64,000 nucleotides of DNA. Origin: Amycolatopsis sp. EV170708-02-1 (GTDB lineage Bacteria > Actinomycetota > Actinomycetes > Mycobacteriales > Pseudonocardiaceae). Positions 29,804-40,814 of this stretch are shown here, piece by piece. Made by a program: the position numbers and the translations under genes. The notes below the pieces were generated by a model. The model saw only the letters and a program-made list of their open reading frames with translations, made no database searches and was not told where the DNA came from. Numbering within the stretch: the first letter of the stretch is position 1; the number at the start of each line of letters is the position of its first letter. Where the stretch lies: positions 1,240,001 to 1,304,000 of the forward strand of contig NZ_CP092497.1 of NCBI RefSeq assembly GCF_022479115.1, read 5' to 3'.

Positions 29804-30457
29804 ATGCCGACTTCGTTCGCGTATCCGCCGTTGAACGTGCAGGTGCACACACCCCGCCTTTCCCTGCTGGGGGCGACGGACGAGCTCCTGGAGCGGTTGA
29901 TCCCGACGGTTCGCAAGGGCGTGGTCACCGAACCACCGTGGCCTTTCGACGATCCCGCCTCGCTCTACGAAGACAGCCCGGAGCGCGAATGGCGCTGGCT
30001 GCGCGGGATCTGGCGGGGCCGGGGCCAGGTGAGCGAGAGCCAATGGCGGCTGTACTTCGTCGTGGTCGTCGACGGCGAGCCGGTGGGTATGCAGGATCTG
30101 ATCGGCATCGACTTCGCCATGTTCGGCACGGTCACCACGTTCTCCTGGCTCAGCCCGGACATGCGGGGGCGCGGCCTGGGCAAGGAGATGCGGCAGGCCG
30201 TGCTGCAGCTGGCCTTCGAGGGGTTCGGAGCACGTGAGGCGTCCAGCGACGCGTTCTCCGACAACCAGGCCTCGAACAGCGTCTCGCAGGCCCTGGGTTA
30301 CGAGCCGAACGGCGTCACCTGGGACACCCGGCGCGGCGAACCCGCGCGGATCAAGCAATGGCTGCTGACCCGCGAACAGTGGCGGCGCCGGGACGACATC
30401 GAACTCGTCGCCGTCCGCGAATGCCTGCCCGTCCTGGGGATCGAGCCCCGCGTTTAG
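29804..30457 (+). CDS. GNAT acetyltransferase (RimJ/RimL-like)
   Basis: A 217-residue acetyltransferase of the RimJ/RimL side of the GNAT family. VHTPRLSLLGATDELLERLI is the typical start, and the acetyl-CoA loop is PDMRGRGLGKEMRQAVL. The region DAFSDNQASNSVSQALGYEP matches the end of the fold. TAAGGT at 29790-29795 lies 8 nt before ATG 29804, suggesting a leaderless start. Convergent with the TPR gene, 4 bp apart. Possible N-terminal protein or small-molecule acetylase; substrate unknown. Confidence 0.8.
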   Translation: MPTSFAYPPLNVQVHTPRLSLLGATDELLERLIPTVRKGVVTEPPWPFDDPASLYEDSPEREWRWLRGIWRGRGQVSESQWRLYFVVVVDGEPVGMQDLIGIDFAMFGTVTTFSWLSPDMRGRGLGKEMRQAVLQLAFEGFGAREASSDAFSDNQASNSVSQALGYEPNGVTWDTRRGEPARIKQWLLTREQWRRRDDIELVAVRECLPVLGIEPRV

Positions 30458-30461
30458 CGGG

Positions 30462-33028
<2,567 letters not shown>

Positions 33029-33035
33029 TCACGTG

Positions 33036-33086
33036 CCGTGAAGGCCACCTTGAGGGACTCAGAGTCCCTCAAGGTGGCCTTCACGG
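33036..33086. repeat. 24-bp perfect inverted repeat, family B
   Basis: Two perfect 24-bp arms (33036-33059, 33063-33086) with a CAG loop. It differs from the copy at 13066-13120 by a paired change in the arms (TCC/GGA to ACC/GGT), which preserves pairing. It sits between pnp and the protease gene and probably terminates pnp transcription. Confidence 0.85.
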
Positions 33087-33118
33087 ATCACTTGGTGCTG
33101 TGGAGCGAAGCGGGACTG

Positions 33119-35377
33119 CTACGCGTCGGCCTTCGGGGCCTCGGCCTTGTCGCCCTCGGCGGGCTTCTCGGCGGCGTCGGCAGCGTCGTCTTCCTTGACC
33201 ACGATCAGGCTGATCTTGCCGCGGTTGTCGATGTCGGCGATCTCGACGCGGAGCTTGTCGCCCACGTTGACCACGTCCTCGACCTTGGCGATCCGCTTGC
33301 CGTTGCCCAGCTTCGAGATGTGCACCAGGCCGTCCTTGCCCGGCAGCAGCGAGACGAACGCGCCGAACGCGGCCGTCTTCACCACGGTGCCGAGGAAGCG
33401 CTCGCCGACCTTGGGCAGCTGCGGGTTGGCGATGGCGTTGATCTTGTCGATCGCCGCCTCCGCCGACGGGCCGTCGGCCGCGCCCACGTAGATCGTGCCG
33501 TCGTCCTCGATGGAGATGTCGGCGCCGGTCTCCTCGGTGATCGAGTTGATCATCTTGCCCTTCGGGCCGATGACCTCGCCGATCTTGTCCACCGGGATCT
33601 TCACGCTGGTGACGCGCGGCGCGTACGGGCTCATCTCGTCCGGGCCGTCGATCGCCTCGGCGATGACCTCCAGGATGGTGAGGCGAGCGTCCTTCGCCTG
33701 CTTCAGCGCGGCCGCGAGGACCTCCGACGGGATGCCGTCGAGCTTCGTGTCGAGCTGCAGCGCCGTGATGATGTCCTTGGTGCCAGCGACCTTGAAGTCC
33801 ATGTCGCCCATGGCGTCTTCGGCGCCCAGGATGTCGGTCAGCGCGACGTAGCGGGTCTCGCCGTCGACCTCGTCGGAGATGAGGCCCATGGCGATACCGG
33901 CGACCGGCGCCTTCAGCGGGACACCCGCGTTCAGCAGACCCATGGTCGAGGCACAGACCGAGCCCATCGAGGTGGAGCCGTTGGAGCCCAGCGCCTCGGA
34001 GACCTGGCGGATCGCGTACGGGAACTCGTCCCGCTTCGGCAGGACCGGGACCAGGGCGCGCTCGGCGAGCATGCCGTGGCCGATCTCGCGCCGCTTCGGC
34101 GAACCGACGCGGCCGGTCTCGCCGGTGGAGAACGGCGGGAAGTTGTAGTGGTGCAGGTACCGCTTCGTGGTCTCCGGGGAGAGCGAGTCGATCTGCTGCT
34201 CCATGCGGAGCATGTTCAGCGTGGTGACGCCCAGGATCTGGGTCTCACCGCGCTCGAACAGCGCGGAACCGTGCGCCCGCGGGATCACGGCGACCTCGGC
34301 GGCGAGCGAGCGGATGTCGGTCAGGCCGCGGCCGTCCATGCGGATCTTGTCCGTGAGGACGCGCTTGCGCATGATCTTCTTCGACAGGGCCTTGAACGCC
34401 GCGCCGATCTCCTTCTCGCGGCCCTGGAAGGCTTCGCCCTCGCCCAGGCCGACCTTCTCCAGCACCGCGGCCTTGACCTGGTCGGTCGCGTTGTCGCGGT
34501 CCTGCTTGCCCGCGATGGTCAGGGCGTTCGCGAGGTCGTCGGTCGCGATGGCGGCGACGGCGTCGTACGCGTCCTGCTCGTAGGCGAGGAAGACCGGGAA
34601 CTCGCCGGTCGGCTTGGCAGCCAGCTCGGCCAGCTGCTGCTGGGCCTCGCACAGCACCTTGATGAACGGCTTCGCGGCTTCGAGGCCCTCGGCGACCGAG
34701 ACCTCGTCCGGCGCCTTGCCGCCCGCGGCGATCAGGTCGAGGGTCTGCTCGGTGCCCTCGGCCTCGACCATCATGATGGCGACGTCGTCACCGACGATAC
34801 GGCCGGCGACCACCATGTTGAAGGTGGCCTGCTCCAGCTGCTTCCAGGTCGGGAACGCGACCCACTGGTCCTCGATCAGCGCGACGCGGACGCCGCCGAC
34901 CGGGCCCGAGAACGGCAGGCCGGCGATCTGGGTCGAGGCCGAGGCCGCGTTGATCGCGAGCACGTCGTACGGGTCGTCCGGGTTGAGGCTCTGGACGGTG
35001 ATGACGACCTGGATCTCGTTGCGGAGACCGTCGGCGAACGACGGGCGCAGCGGCCGGTCGATCAGGCGGCAGGTCAGGATCGCGTCGGTCGACGGGCGGC
35101 CCTCGCGGCGGAAGAACGCGCCGGGGATGCGTCCGGCGGCGTACATCCGCTCCTCGACGTCCACGGTCAGCGGGAAGAAGTCGAAGTGGTCCTTCGGGTG
35201 CTTCGACGCGGTGGTCGCCGAGAGCAGCATGGTCTCTTCGTCGAGGTACGCGACGACGGCGCCGGCGGCCTGACGGGCCAGGCGGCCGGTCTCGAAGCGA
35301 ACGGTGCGGGTGCCGAAACGGCCGTTGTCGATCACGGCTTCGGTTTCGTGCACGGTGACTCCGGTGGAGTCGGTCAT
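33119..35377 (-). CDS. pnp: Polynucleotide phosphorylase
   Basis: PNPase degrades RNA phosphorolytically from the 3' end and can also synthesise tails. The 752-residue protein has two RNase PH cores separated by a helical linker, then KH ([20 protein letters not shown]) and S1 ([20 protein letters not shown]) domains. RNase PH motifs such as [18 protein letters not shown] and [18 protein letters not shown] are present. ATG 35377 follows GAGGAGAT. Together with rpsO it is the conserved rpsO-pnp pair. An alanine/lysine/glutamate tail ends the protein. Confidence 0.96.
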   Translation of the reverse strand: MTDSTGVTVHETEAVIDNGRFGTRTVRFETGRLARQAAGAVVAYLDEETMLLSATTASKHPKDHFDFFPLTVDVEERMYAAGRIPGAFFRREGRPSTDAILTCRLIDRPLRPSFADGLRNEIQVVITVQSLNPDDPYDVLAINAASASTQIAGLPFSGPVGGVRVALIEDQWVAFPTWKQLEQATFNMVVAGRIVGDDVAIMMVEAEGTEQTLDLIAAGGKAPDEVSVAEGLEAAKPFIKVLCEAQQQLAELAAKPTGEFPVFLAYEQDAYDAVAAIATDDLANALTIAGKQDRDNATDQVKAAVLEKVGLGEGEAFQGREKEIGAAFKALSKKIMRKRVLTDKIRMDGRGLTDIRSLAAEVAVIPRAHGSALFERGETQILGVTTLNMLRMEQQIDSLSPETTKRYLHHYNFPPFSTGETGRVGSPKRREIGHGMLAERALVPVLPKRDEFPYAIRQVSEALGSNGSTSMGSVCASTMGLLNAGVPLKAPVAGIAMGLISDEVDGETRYVALTDILGAEDAMGDMDFKVAGTKDIITALQLDTKLDGIPSEVLAAALKQAKDARLTILEVIAEAIDGPDEMSPYAPRVTSVKIPVDKIGEVIGPKGKMINSITEETGADISIEDDGTIYVGAADGPSAEAAIDKINAIANPQLPKVGERFLGTVVKTAAFGAFVSLLPGKDGLVHISKLGNGKRIAKVEDVVNVGDKLRVEIADIDNRGKISLIVVKEDDAADAAEKPAEGDKAEAPKADA

Positions 35378-35483
35378 AGGGTGTATCTCCTCTTTTGATC
35401 CTCTGTAACGGCGCGAGTCTCCCACCCTGGGACCTGTTTCGCCTGCGGACGCTCGAGGAGTGAGGCCGGTCTTCGATCGAAGC

Positions 35484-35501
35484 CCCGGGCCGTTGCCCGG
35501 G
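35484..35501. promoter_or_regulatory. GC hairpin in the rpsO-pnp spacer
   Basis: CCCGGGC (35484-35490), loop CGTT, GCCCGGG (35495-35501). It lies in the 230-bp rpsO-pnp spacer upstream of pnp. In other bacteria a hairpin here is a processing site for PNPase autoregulation; that role is inferred. Confidence 0.5.
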
Positions 35502-35567
35502 AACCACTACCGAGGACCGGCGGACGGTTCCTCGTGCGCGCTCGCGCCGCGTGTCTCTGTACTTGGA

Positions 35568-35604
35568 CCGAGGGGGAGCGACCGATGCGGTCACTCCCCC
35601 TCGG
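35568..35604 (-). terminator. rpsO terminator hairpin
   Basis: A 17-bp stem with one mismatch pairs 35568-35584 with 35588-35604, loop ATG, 7 bp after the rpsO stop. It reads CCGAGGGGG at the base. Confidence 0.8.
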
Positions 35605-35611
35605 GTTCGAG

Positions 35612-35881
35612 CTATCGGCGCAGGCCGAGGCGCTGGATCAGCGCACGGTAACGCTCGATGTCCACCTTCATCACGTAGTTCAGCAGCCGGCGGCGGCGGC
35701 CGACCAGCAGCAGAAGCCCGCGACGGGAGTGGTGGTCGTGCTTGTGAGCCTTGAGGTGCTCGGTGAGGCCGACGATGCGCTTGGTCAGCAGCGCGACCTG
35801 GGCCTCCGGGGATCCGGTGTCCGAGTCGTGCACGCCGTACTCGGCAAGGATCGACTTCTTTTCTTCGGTGGACAAAGCCAC
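35612..35881 (-). CDS. rpsO: Ribosomal protein S15
   Basis: The 89-residue S15 binds 16S rRNA in the platform. The family sequence is clear: [59 protein letters not shown] and the end [14 protein letters not shown] 35881 is the correct start because S15 begins at VALSTEEK and TAGGAG is just upstream; the longer frame is spurious. Followed by its own terminator, then pnp. Confidence 0.97.
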   Translation of the reverse strand: MALSTEEKKSILAEYGVHDSDTGSPEAQVALLTKRIVGLTEHLKAHKHDHHSRRGLLLLVGRRRRLLNYVMKVDIERYRALIQRLGLRR

Positions 35882-36010
35882 AGTGGTGCTCCTAGATACT
35901 CTGTGCCGTGCGGCCCGGACGATGTCTTCACGCCGGGTGAGACGGTCACGGCCGCCACGGACTGCAGCCGGACCCAATCATCGAGGCTACCAGCCTCGTG
36001 ATCAGCGGCT

Positions 36011-36520
36011 TCAGTCGCGGGCGTGGTTCAACGCGTACGACCGGATCACCCGGTAGCGCGAGACGCCCCGCTCACGGTCACTGCTCATCAGAACGGCCTC
36101 GGTCGCCGTCCAAGTCTCACTGGTGAACCCGGCCAGCCGCTCCTCCCACGCGCTCGCGGCGTCCGGCCGGTCGCGGGGGAAGCGGGCCAGTGTCAGGTGG
36201 GCCACGTACGGCCTGCCCTCACTCCCCGCTCCGGCCTTCGCGGCCAGCTCGTGGAGCCCGGTTCCGGACACACTCAACCACAGCACCCCGGGGAATGTCG
36301 CGGCCTTTTCCAGCCGGAGGGCGACCGGGCCCGCGTCCGCCAGCCGTCCGGCGAGCCATTCGCCGCGTTCCGCCGGGTCGTCCGCGCCGTAGAAACCGAG
36401 GGTGACATGCCAGTTCTCCCGCGGCGACCAGCGGAAATCGCCTTCTTCGGGCGTACCGAGAGCGTCGGCGACCTGGTCGAGGACGCCGTCCGGCGGGATC
36501 AACGCGCTGAAGAGTGTCAT
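36011..36520 (-). CDS. thpR: RNA 2',3'-cyclic phosphodiesterase (2'-5' ligase family)
   Basis: A 169-residue two-histidine phosphoesterase. The HxTx motifs are HVTLGF (about residue 38) and HLTLARF (about residue 118). It hydrolyses 2',3'-cyclic RNA ends and was historically called LigT. ATG 36520 is the proper start (MTLFSALIPPDGVLDQV); the open frame continues upstream without homology. The last third ends RVIRSYALN. Located between rpsO and an HTH regulator, all on the minus strand. Confidence 0.9.
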   Translation of the reverse strand: MTLFSALIPPDGVLDQVADALGTPEEGDFRWSPRENWHVTLGFYGADDPAERGEWLAGRLADAGPVALRLEKAATFPGVLWLSVSGTGLHELAAKAGAGSEGRPYVAHLTLARFPRDRPDAASAWEERLAGFTSETWTATEAVLMSSDRERGVSRYRVIRSYALNHARD

Positions 36521-36528
36521 GGGCGCGC

Positions 36529-36582
36529 GACTCGCGTGCTCAGGGCCGTGACTCGCGTGCTTGGAGGCGTAACTCACGAGGT
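36529..36582. repeat. 21-bp tandem repeat
   Basis: GACTCGCGTGCT at 36529 and 36550, and the degenerate AACTCACGAGGT at 36571, give a 21-bp period of three units in the 65-bp gap between the HTH gene and thpR. Confidence 0.6.
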
Positions 36583-36585
36583 ACG

Positions 36586-37149
36586 TCAGGCACCGTTCTT
36601 GGCCGCCCGGCGCAGCAGATCCGCCAGGGACGGGAAATCGTCGTCGAGCAGCTTCGCGGCTTCGGTGAGGTCTTCGTCCTCGCCGATGTCCCGCAGTGCC
36701 GCGAGCACACCCTGGTCGTCGGCGACGGCGCCGACCGGGATGCTGTCCCTGCCCACCGTCGGCCGCGAGTCGCGGACGTCTTCCAGTGCCTCCTGCATGG
36801 CCTTGCGGTCCCCGGCGGCGACCGCAGGGACGAGCACCTTGCGCTCCAGCATGATCATCTTGGCGAGGACGACCGGGTTCCCGATCTTCGCGCGGCGCCC
36901 GCTCATCACCTGGCTGAGCATGGGCGCGCTGATGCCGAGGACCTCGGCGAGGAAGGCCTGGGAGATGTCGAAGGCGACGACCAGTCTCCGCACGCGATCG
37001 CCGAGCGGCTCCCCGTACCACTCCTTCTGCAGCGCGATGTTCCGCTGGACGATCTTGTGGTCCTCCACCTGGTCCGCTCCCCTAACCCCATCGAACGCCA
37101 TGCGCGCGGTCCGTGACATCTTGCCACCGGAACGCACGCGGGCGGGCAT
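36586..37149 (-). CDS. Helix-turn-helix transcriptional regulator
   Basis: A 187-residue protein. The helix-turn-helix is DISQAFLAEVLGISAPMLSQVMSGRRAKIG (about residues 60-90), like XRE/Cro domains. After it comes an all-helical acidic region ending DFPSLADLLRRAAKNG. The start is uncertain: ATG 37149 is used, but ATG 37119 and 37101 (MAFDGVRGADQ) are in frame; GGAGGAG lies upstream of 37149. It is between ribF and thpR. Target genes unknown. Confidence 0.75.
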   Translation of the reverse strand: MPARVRSGGKMSRTARMAFDGVRGADQVEDHKIVQRNIALQKEWYGEPLGDRVRRLVVAFDISQAFLAEVLGISAPMLSQVMSGRRAKIGNPVVLAKMIMLERKVLVPAVAAGDRKAMQEALEDVRDSRPTVGRDSIPVGAVADDQGVLAALRDIGEDEDLTEAAKLLDDDFPSLADLLRRAAKNGA

Positions 37150-37185
37150 GTTTGTCGATTCTCCTCCGGCCGGGGCCGGGTCCGG

Positions 37186-38148
37186 TCAGTCCTGCTCGCC
37201 GAGCAGTTCCCTGGTCCGCGCGACGTCCTCGTCGATCTGCTTCACCAGACCTTCCGACGTCGGGAAACGGACCTGATCCCGCAGCTTGGCGACGAAATCG
37301 AGCGAAACGTGCTGTCCGTAGAAATCCTCGTCGATGTCGAGGACGAAGGCCTCGACGGTGCGTTCCCGCCCGGAGAAGGTCGGGTTGGTGCCGACGGACA
37401 CGGCCGCGCGCAGCCGCCGGCTGGAATCCGACGAACGGGTGAACCAGGCGCTGTAGACCCCGTCGGCGGGCACCGCCGCGAACCGCGGCGTCGACAGGTT
37501 CGCCGTCGGGTAGCCGAGGTCGTGCCCCCGGCCGTCGCCCCGGACGACGATGCCCTCCAGCCGATGCGGCCTGCCGAGCGCCTCGGACGCCGCCACGACG
37601 TCCCCGGCGTCGATGCACGAGCGGACGTAGGTCGAGGAGAACGTGATGTCGTTGTCCGCCTGCTCCTGCGCGAGCAGCCCCTGCAGCTCCGCCCCCTGTG
37701 CCACGAAACCGAACCGCTTCCCCAGCGTGCGGAGCAGGCCGACGTCACCGGCCGCCTTGGCGCCGAAGGTGAAGTTCTCCCCCACGATCACCGCGGCGGC
37801 GTGCAGCTTGTCCACCAGCACCTCGTGCACGAACTCGTGCGCCGTCAGCCGCGACAGCTCCAGGGTGAACGGCAGCACGCAGAAGACGTCCGCCCCGAGG
37901 CCCTCGACCAGTTCCGCCTTGCGGCGCAACGTGGTCAGCTGCGCGGGATGGCTGCCCGGCCGGATCACCTCGGAGGGATGCGGGTCGAAGGTCAGCACCA
38001 CGCTCGGCACGCCGCGTTCGGCGGCGGCGCGGACCGTCCTCGAAATCAGTTCCTGATGACCGCGGTGCACGCCGTCGAAGACGCCGATCGTCACCACGCA
38101 CCGTCCCCAGCTCCCGGGGAGGTCACCCAAACCACGCCAACGCTGCAC
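37186..38148 (-). CDS. ribF: Bifunctional riboflavin kinase/FAD synthetase
   Basis: RibF phosphorylates riboflavin to FMN and adenylates FMN to FAD. The 320-residue protein has the FAD-synthetase motif TIGVFDGVHRGHQ at the start, TFDPHPSEVI and YVRSCIDAGDV in the first domain, and GYPTANLSTP plus FVLDIDEDFYGQ in the C-terminal kinase domain. ATG 38148 gives a ten-residue lead before the core. Adjacent to truB across a long inverted repeat; the truB-ribF pairing is common. Confidence 0.95.
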   Translation of the reverse strand: MQRWRGLGDLPGSWGRCVVTIGVFDGVHRGHQELISRTVRAAAERGVPSVVLTFDPHPSEVIRPGSHPAQLTTLRRKAELVEGLGADVFCVLPFTLELSRLTAHEFVHEVLVDKLHAAAVIVGENFTFGAKAAGDVGLLRTLGKRFGFVAQGAELQGLLAQEQADNDITFSSTYVRSCIDAGDVVAASEALGRPHRLEGIVVRGDGRGHDLGYPTANLSTPRFAAVPADGVYSAWFTRSSDSSRRLRAAVSVGTNPTFSGRERTVEAFVLDIDEDFYGQHVSLDFVAKLRDQVRFPTSEGLVKQIDEDVARTRELLGEQD

Positions 38149-38187
38149 TTCTAGCCCCGTCTCCTCAGGCCCGCTCCGTGCACCACC

Positions 38188-38267
38188 CTAGGCCGTGTCC
38201 TGTGTGGCACGCTCGCGGGCTTCGCGCCCAGGCGGCCCATCAACCGGCCACACAGGACACGACCTAG
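38188..38267. terminator. 21-bp inverted repeat containing the truB stop
   Basis: The arms (38188-38208 and 38247-38267) match at 20 of 21 positions. The core is CCTGTGTGGC. An inner GGGC-TTCG-CGCCC hairpin lies in the loop. The truB stop codon (38264-38266) is inside the right arm. Probably terminates truB before ribF. Confidence 0.75.
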
Positions 38268-39187
38268 GCGGGCAGCAACACGACCACCGACCGGGCCAGT
38301 TCGCCTTCGTCCGCCGCGAGGGCGAGCACCCGGCCGTCCGGCCCGAACATCCCGTACGTGCCCTCGATCCCGGCCGCGGGCACCCTCTGTCCATATCGGA
38401 CCGCCTGCGCCGTGCGGGCGTCCAGATCGCGGCGCGGGAACGCCGCGGCGACGGCGGCGTCGAGGTCCAGCGACAGCTCGGGCTTGTCTTCGAGCTGGTC
38501 GAGGGTACGGGCCTTGGCGAGCGTGAACGGCCCGACCGTGGTGCGCCGCAACGCGAGCAGATGTCCGCCCGCGCCGAGCCCGGCGCCGAGATCGCGGGCC
38601 AGCGCCCGGACGTAGGTCCCCGACGAGCATTCGACGATCGCGTCGAGTTCGATCCGGCCCGCCTCGCGGCGGGTGGCGAGCAGATCGAAACGGTGCACGG
38701 TGACCGGACGCGGCGGGATCACGACCTCTTCGCCCGCCCGGACCCGGGCGTACGCGCGTTTGCCGTCGATCTTGACCGCGCTGACCGCGCTCGGCACCTG
38801 CTGGATGTCACCGGTCAGCGCGGCGATCCCGGCGGCGATCGCCTCGTCGGTGATCTTCTCGACGACGTCCGGTGCGGCTTCGGCGATCGGCTCGCCCTCG
38901 GCGTCGTCGGTCGTGGTGGACAGTCCCAAGGAGAGGGTCGCGAGATAGGTCTTGCGGTCCAGGGCCAGATGGCCGAGGAGTTTCGTCGCGCGTTCGATGC
39001 CGAGCACGAGGACGCCGGTGGCCATCGGGTCGAGGGTGCCGGCGTGCCCGACCTTGCGGGTGCCCATGAAGCGACGCGCCTTGGCGACGACGTCGTGGGA
39101 AGTCATCCCGGACGGTTTGTCGACGATGACGAGACCGGGCGGCGGGGCGGGACGTTTCTTGGCTTGAGCCTGATTGGGGCGCGACAC
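38264..39187 (-). CDS. truB: tRNA pseudouridine-55 synthase
   Basis: TruB makes the pseudouridine at position 55 in the T-loop of tRNAs. The 307-residue enzyme shows LVIVDKPSGMTSHDVV and the catalytic aspartate in GHAGTLDPMATGVLVLG. Later blocks (TYLATLSLGLSTTTDDAEG, VPSAVSAVKIDGKRAY) complete the family. GTG 39187 (VSRPNQAQAKKR) is the likely start; the upstream frame is palindrome sequence. The stop codon lies inside an inverted repeat. Confidence 0.95.
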   Translation of the reverse strand: MSRPNQAQAKKRPAPPPGLVIVDKPSGMTSHDVVAKARRFMGTRKVGHAGTLDPMATGVLVLGIERATKLLGHLALDRKTYLATLSLGLSTTTDDAEGEPIAEAAPDVVEKITDEAIAAGIAALTGDIQQVPSAVSAVKIDGKRAYARVRAGEEVVIPPRPVTVHRFDLLATRREAGRIELDAIVECSSGTYVRALARDLGAGLGAGGHLLALRRTTVGPFTLAKARTLDQLEDKPELSLDLDAAVAAAFPRRDLDARTAQAVRYGQRVPAAGIEGTYGMFGPDGRVLALAADEGELARSVVVLLPA

Positions 39188-39222
39188 GGGCCGAACCCTA
39201 TCTTTCGGCACCGGGCGAGGCT

Positions 39223-39295
39223 GAAGGGGACTTTCCCCGCGTCTTACGCGGTGAAGGACGCTTTCGTCGCGTGGCATGCGGGGAAAGTCCCCTTC
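39223..39295. repeat. Nested palindrome, family C
   Basis: 18-bp perfect outer arms (39223-39240 and 39278-39295, core GGGGACTTTCCCC) around an inner GAAGGACGCTTTC unit at 39252-39264 of the 1791 family. It is located between the MFS gene and truB. Confidence 0.8.
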
Positions 39296-39305
39296 GGCCC
39301 CTCGC

Positions 39306-40616
39306 CTAGGACGAGACGGGCAGCGGCGCTTCGGCGTCCCAGCGGCGGCGCCGGATCTGCACCGGGATCGCCTCGCCGCGGGCCTCGGCTTCGAACAGCA
39401 AGGCGCGGGTGCGCCGCCACCACACGAGCATCCGGAAGGTGCCGAACGCGAGCACCGCGATGACCGAAAGCAGCGCCAGGCGGAACGTGCCGCCCGTCCA
39501 TTCCAGCAGCACGCCGACCGCGAGAGCCGAGATCGTCGTGGCCACGAATCCGCCGACGTTCACCACCCCGGTCGCGGTGCCCACGCGCGAGAGCGGGTTG
39601 TAGTCCCGTGCCAGCGCGAAACCGATCATCGACGCGGGACCGCCCAGGGAAAGGAACGCGAACACGGGGACCAGGACGGCGACCGGCATCGTCCCGCTCC
39701 AGCCGAGCAGGATCGCCCACATCACCGCGGCGCCGCCGATGTACCCGCCGACGAGCGGCATCCGCAGCGACGGGCGCCGTCCGATCAGCCCGCCGATCAC
39801 CGGGCCGCCGATCATCGAGCCGAACACGAACACGATCAGCAGCGAACTCGCGGTGGCCTTCGGATATCCCTGCCCCTGCACCAGGAACGGGACACCCCAC
39901 AGCATGGTCAGCACGTTGGGCGCGAACATCGTGCTGAAGTGGACCCAGAACCCCAGCCGGGTGCCCGGCGTTCGCCACGCCTCGGCGACCTGGCGGCCCA
40001 GCACCTTCGGGTGGACCTTTTCGCGCACGGGCTCCGGCATGCCGCGCGGGGTGTCTTCGACGCGGAGAGCGACGACCGCCGTGTAGAGCGCCGTCACCAG
40101 GCCGACGGCCAGGAACGTCGAGGTCCAGCCGGGGCCGTCGAGCAGCAGGCCCAGCGGGAGGGTCGCGGCGAGGTTGCCGACGTACCCGATCGCGCCGGTC
40201 AGGGCGGCGAGCAGGGCGTACTGGCGGCCGGGGAAATGCGCGGCGATCAGCCGCAGGATGCTCACGAAGGTCAGGGCGTCCCCGAAACCGACGACGGCAC
40301 GGGCGAGCAGGCCGAGCGGGTAGGAATCCGCGATCGCGAGCAGGATCTGGCCGAGCCCGAGGAAGAACACGGCACCGGTGAGCACCCGTCGCGGGCCGTA
40401 GCGGTCGACGAGGACGCCGGTGGGGATCTGCATCGCAGCGTAGACGCCGACCTGCAGGACGGTGAACGTGCCGAGCGCGGCCGCGCCGACACCGAACCGG
40501 TCGGCGGCCTGGAGCCCGGCGACGCCGAACGAGGTGCGGTGGAAGACGGCGAGGAGATAGACGGTGACGGCGGCGAACCAGATGAACCAGGACCGGCGGG
40601 TGGCTCGGCCTGTCAC
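39306..40616 (-). CDS. Major facilitator superfamily transporter
   Basis: A 436-residue, 12-helix MFS permease. The motif between helices 2 and 3 reads GVLVDRYGPRRVL; other membrane blocks are VYLLAVFHRTSFGVAG and TAVVNVGGFVATTISALAVG-like. GTG 40616 has AGGAGG 7 nt upstream, and the protein then begins VTGRATRRSWFIWFAAVTVY, right for the family. Upstream on the minus strand are TATATG and an imperfect GTTG...CAAC dyad (about 40677-40695), perhaps an operator. Substrate not deducible; nitrate/nitrite and sugar-phosphate porters look distantly similar. Confidence 0.8.
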   Translation of the reverse strand: MTGRATRRSWFIWFAAVTVYLLAVFHRTSFGVAGLQAADRFGVGAAALGTFTVLQVGVYAAMQIPTGVLVDRYGPRRVLTGAVFFLGLGQILLAIADSYPLGLLARAVVGFGDALTFVSILRLIAAHFPGRQYALLAALTGAIGYVGNLAATLPLGLLLDGPGWTSTFLAVGLVTALYTAVVALRVEDTPRGMPEPVREKVHPKVLGRQVAEAWRTPGTRLGFWVHFSTMFAPNVLTMLWGVPFLVQGQGYPKATASSLLIVFVFGSMIGGPVIGGLIGRRPSLRMPLVGGYIGGAAVMWAILLGWSGTMPVAVLVPVFAFLSLGGPASMIGFALARDYNPLSRVGTATGVVNVGGFVATTISALAVGVLLEWTGGTFRLALLSVIAVLAFGTFRMLVWWRRTRALLFEAEARGEAIPVQIRRRRWDAEAPLPVSS

Positions 40617-40748
40617 AGTGTTTCCTCCTCGGAACGGTTTCGGGCGCAAGGACGCCCGCACTGCCGCCCCATATAGTTGTAGCTCCTAAGCAACGGTGAA
40701 ACATACCCGTTACCCGGGTGGTTTTCGCCACAGCGCGGGCCGCCACCA

Positions 40749-40814
40749 CCGCGTTTCGTCCTCTGAACGCGGTGGTTGCACGCGCAAGGACCGCATCCAG
40801 AGGACTAAACGCGG
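40749..40814. repeat. 17-bp inverted repeat, family D, holding the dinF stop
   Basis: CCGCGTTTCGTCCTCTG (40749-40765) pairs with 40798-40814 except at one base. The dinF stop (40805-40807) is inside the right arm. A diverged single copy of the left arm occurs at 51999-52026. Confidence 0.7.
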
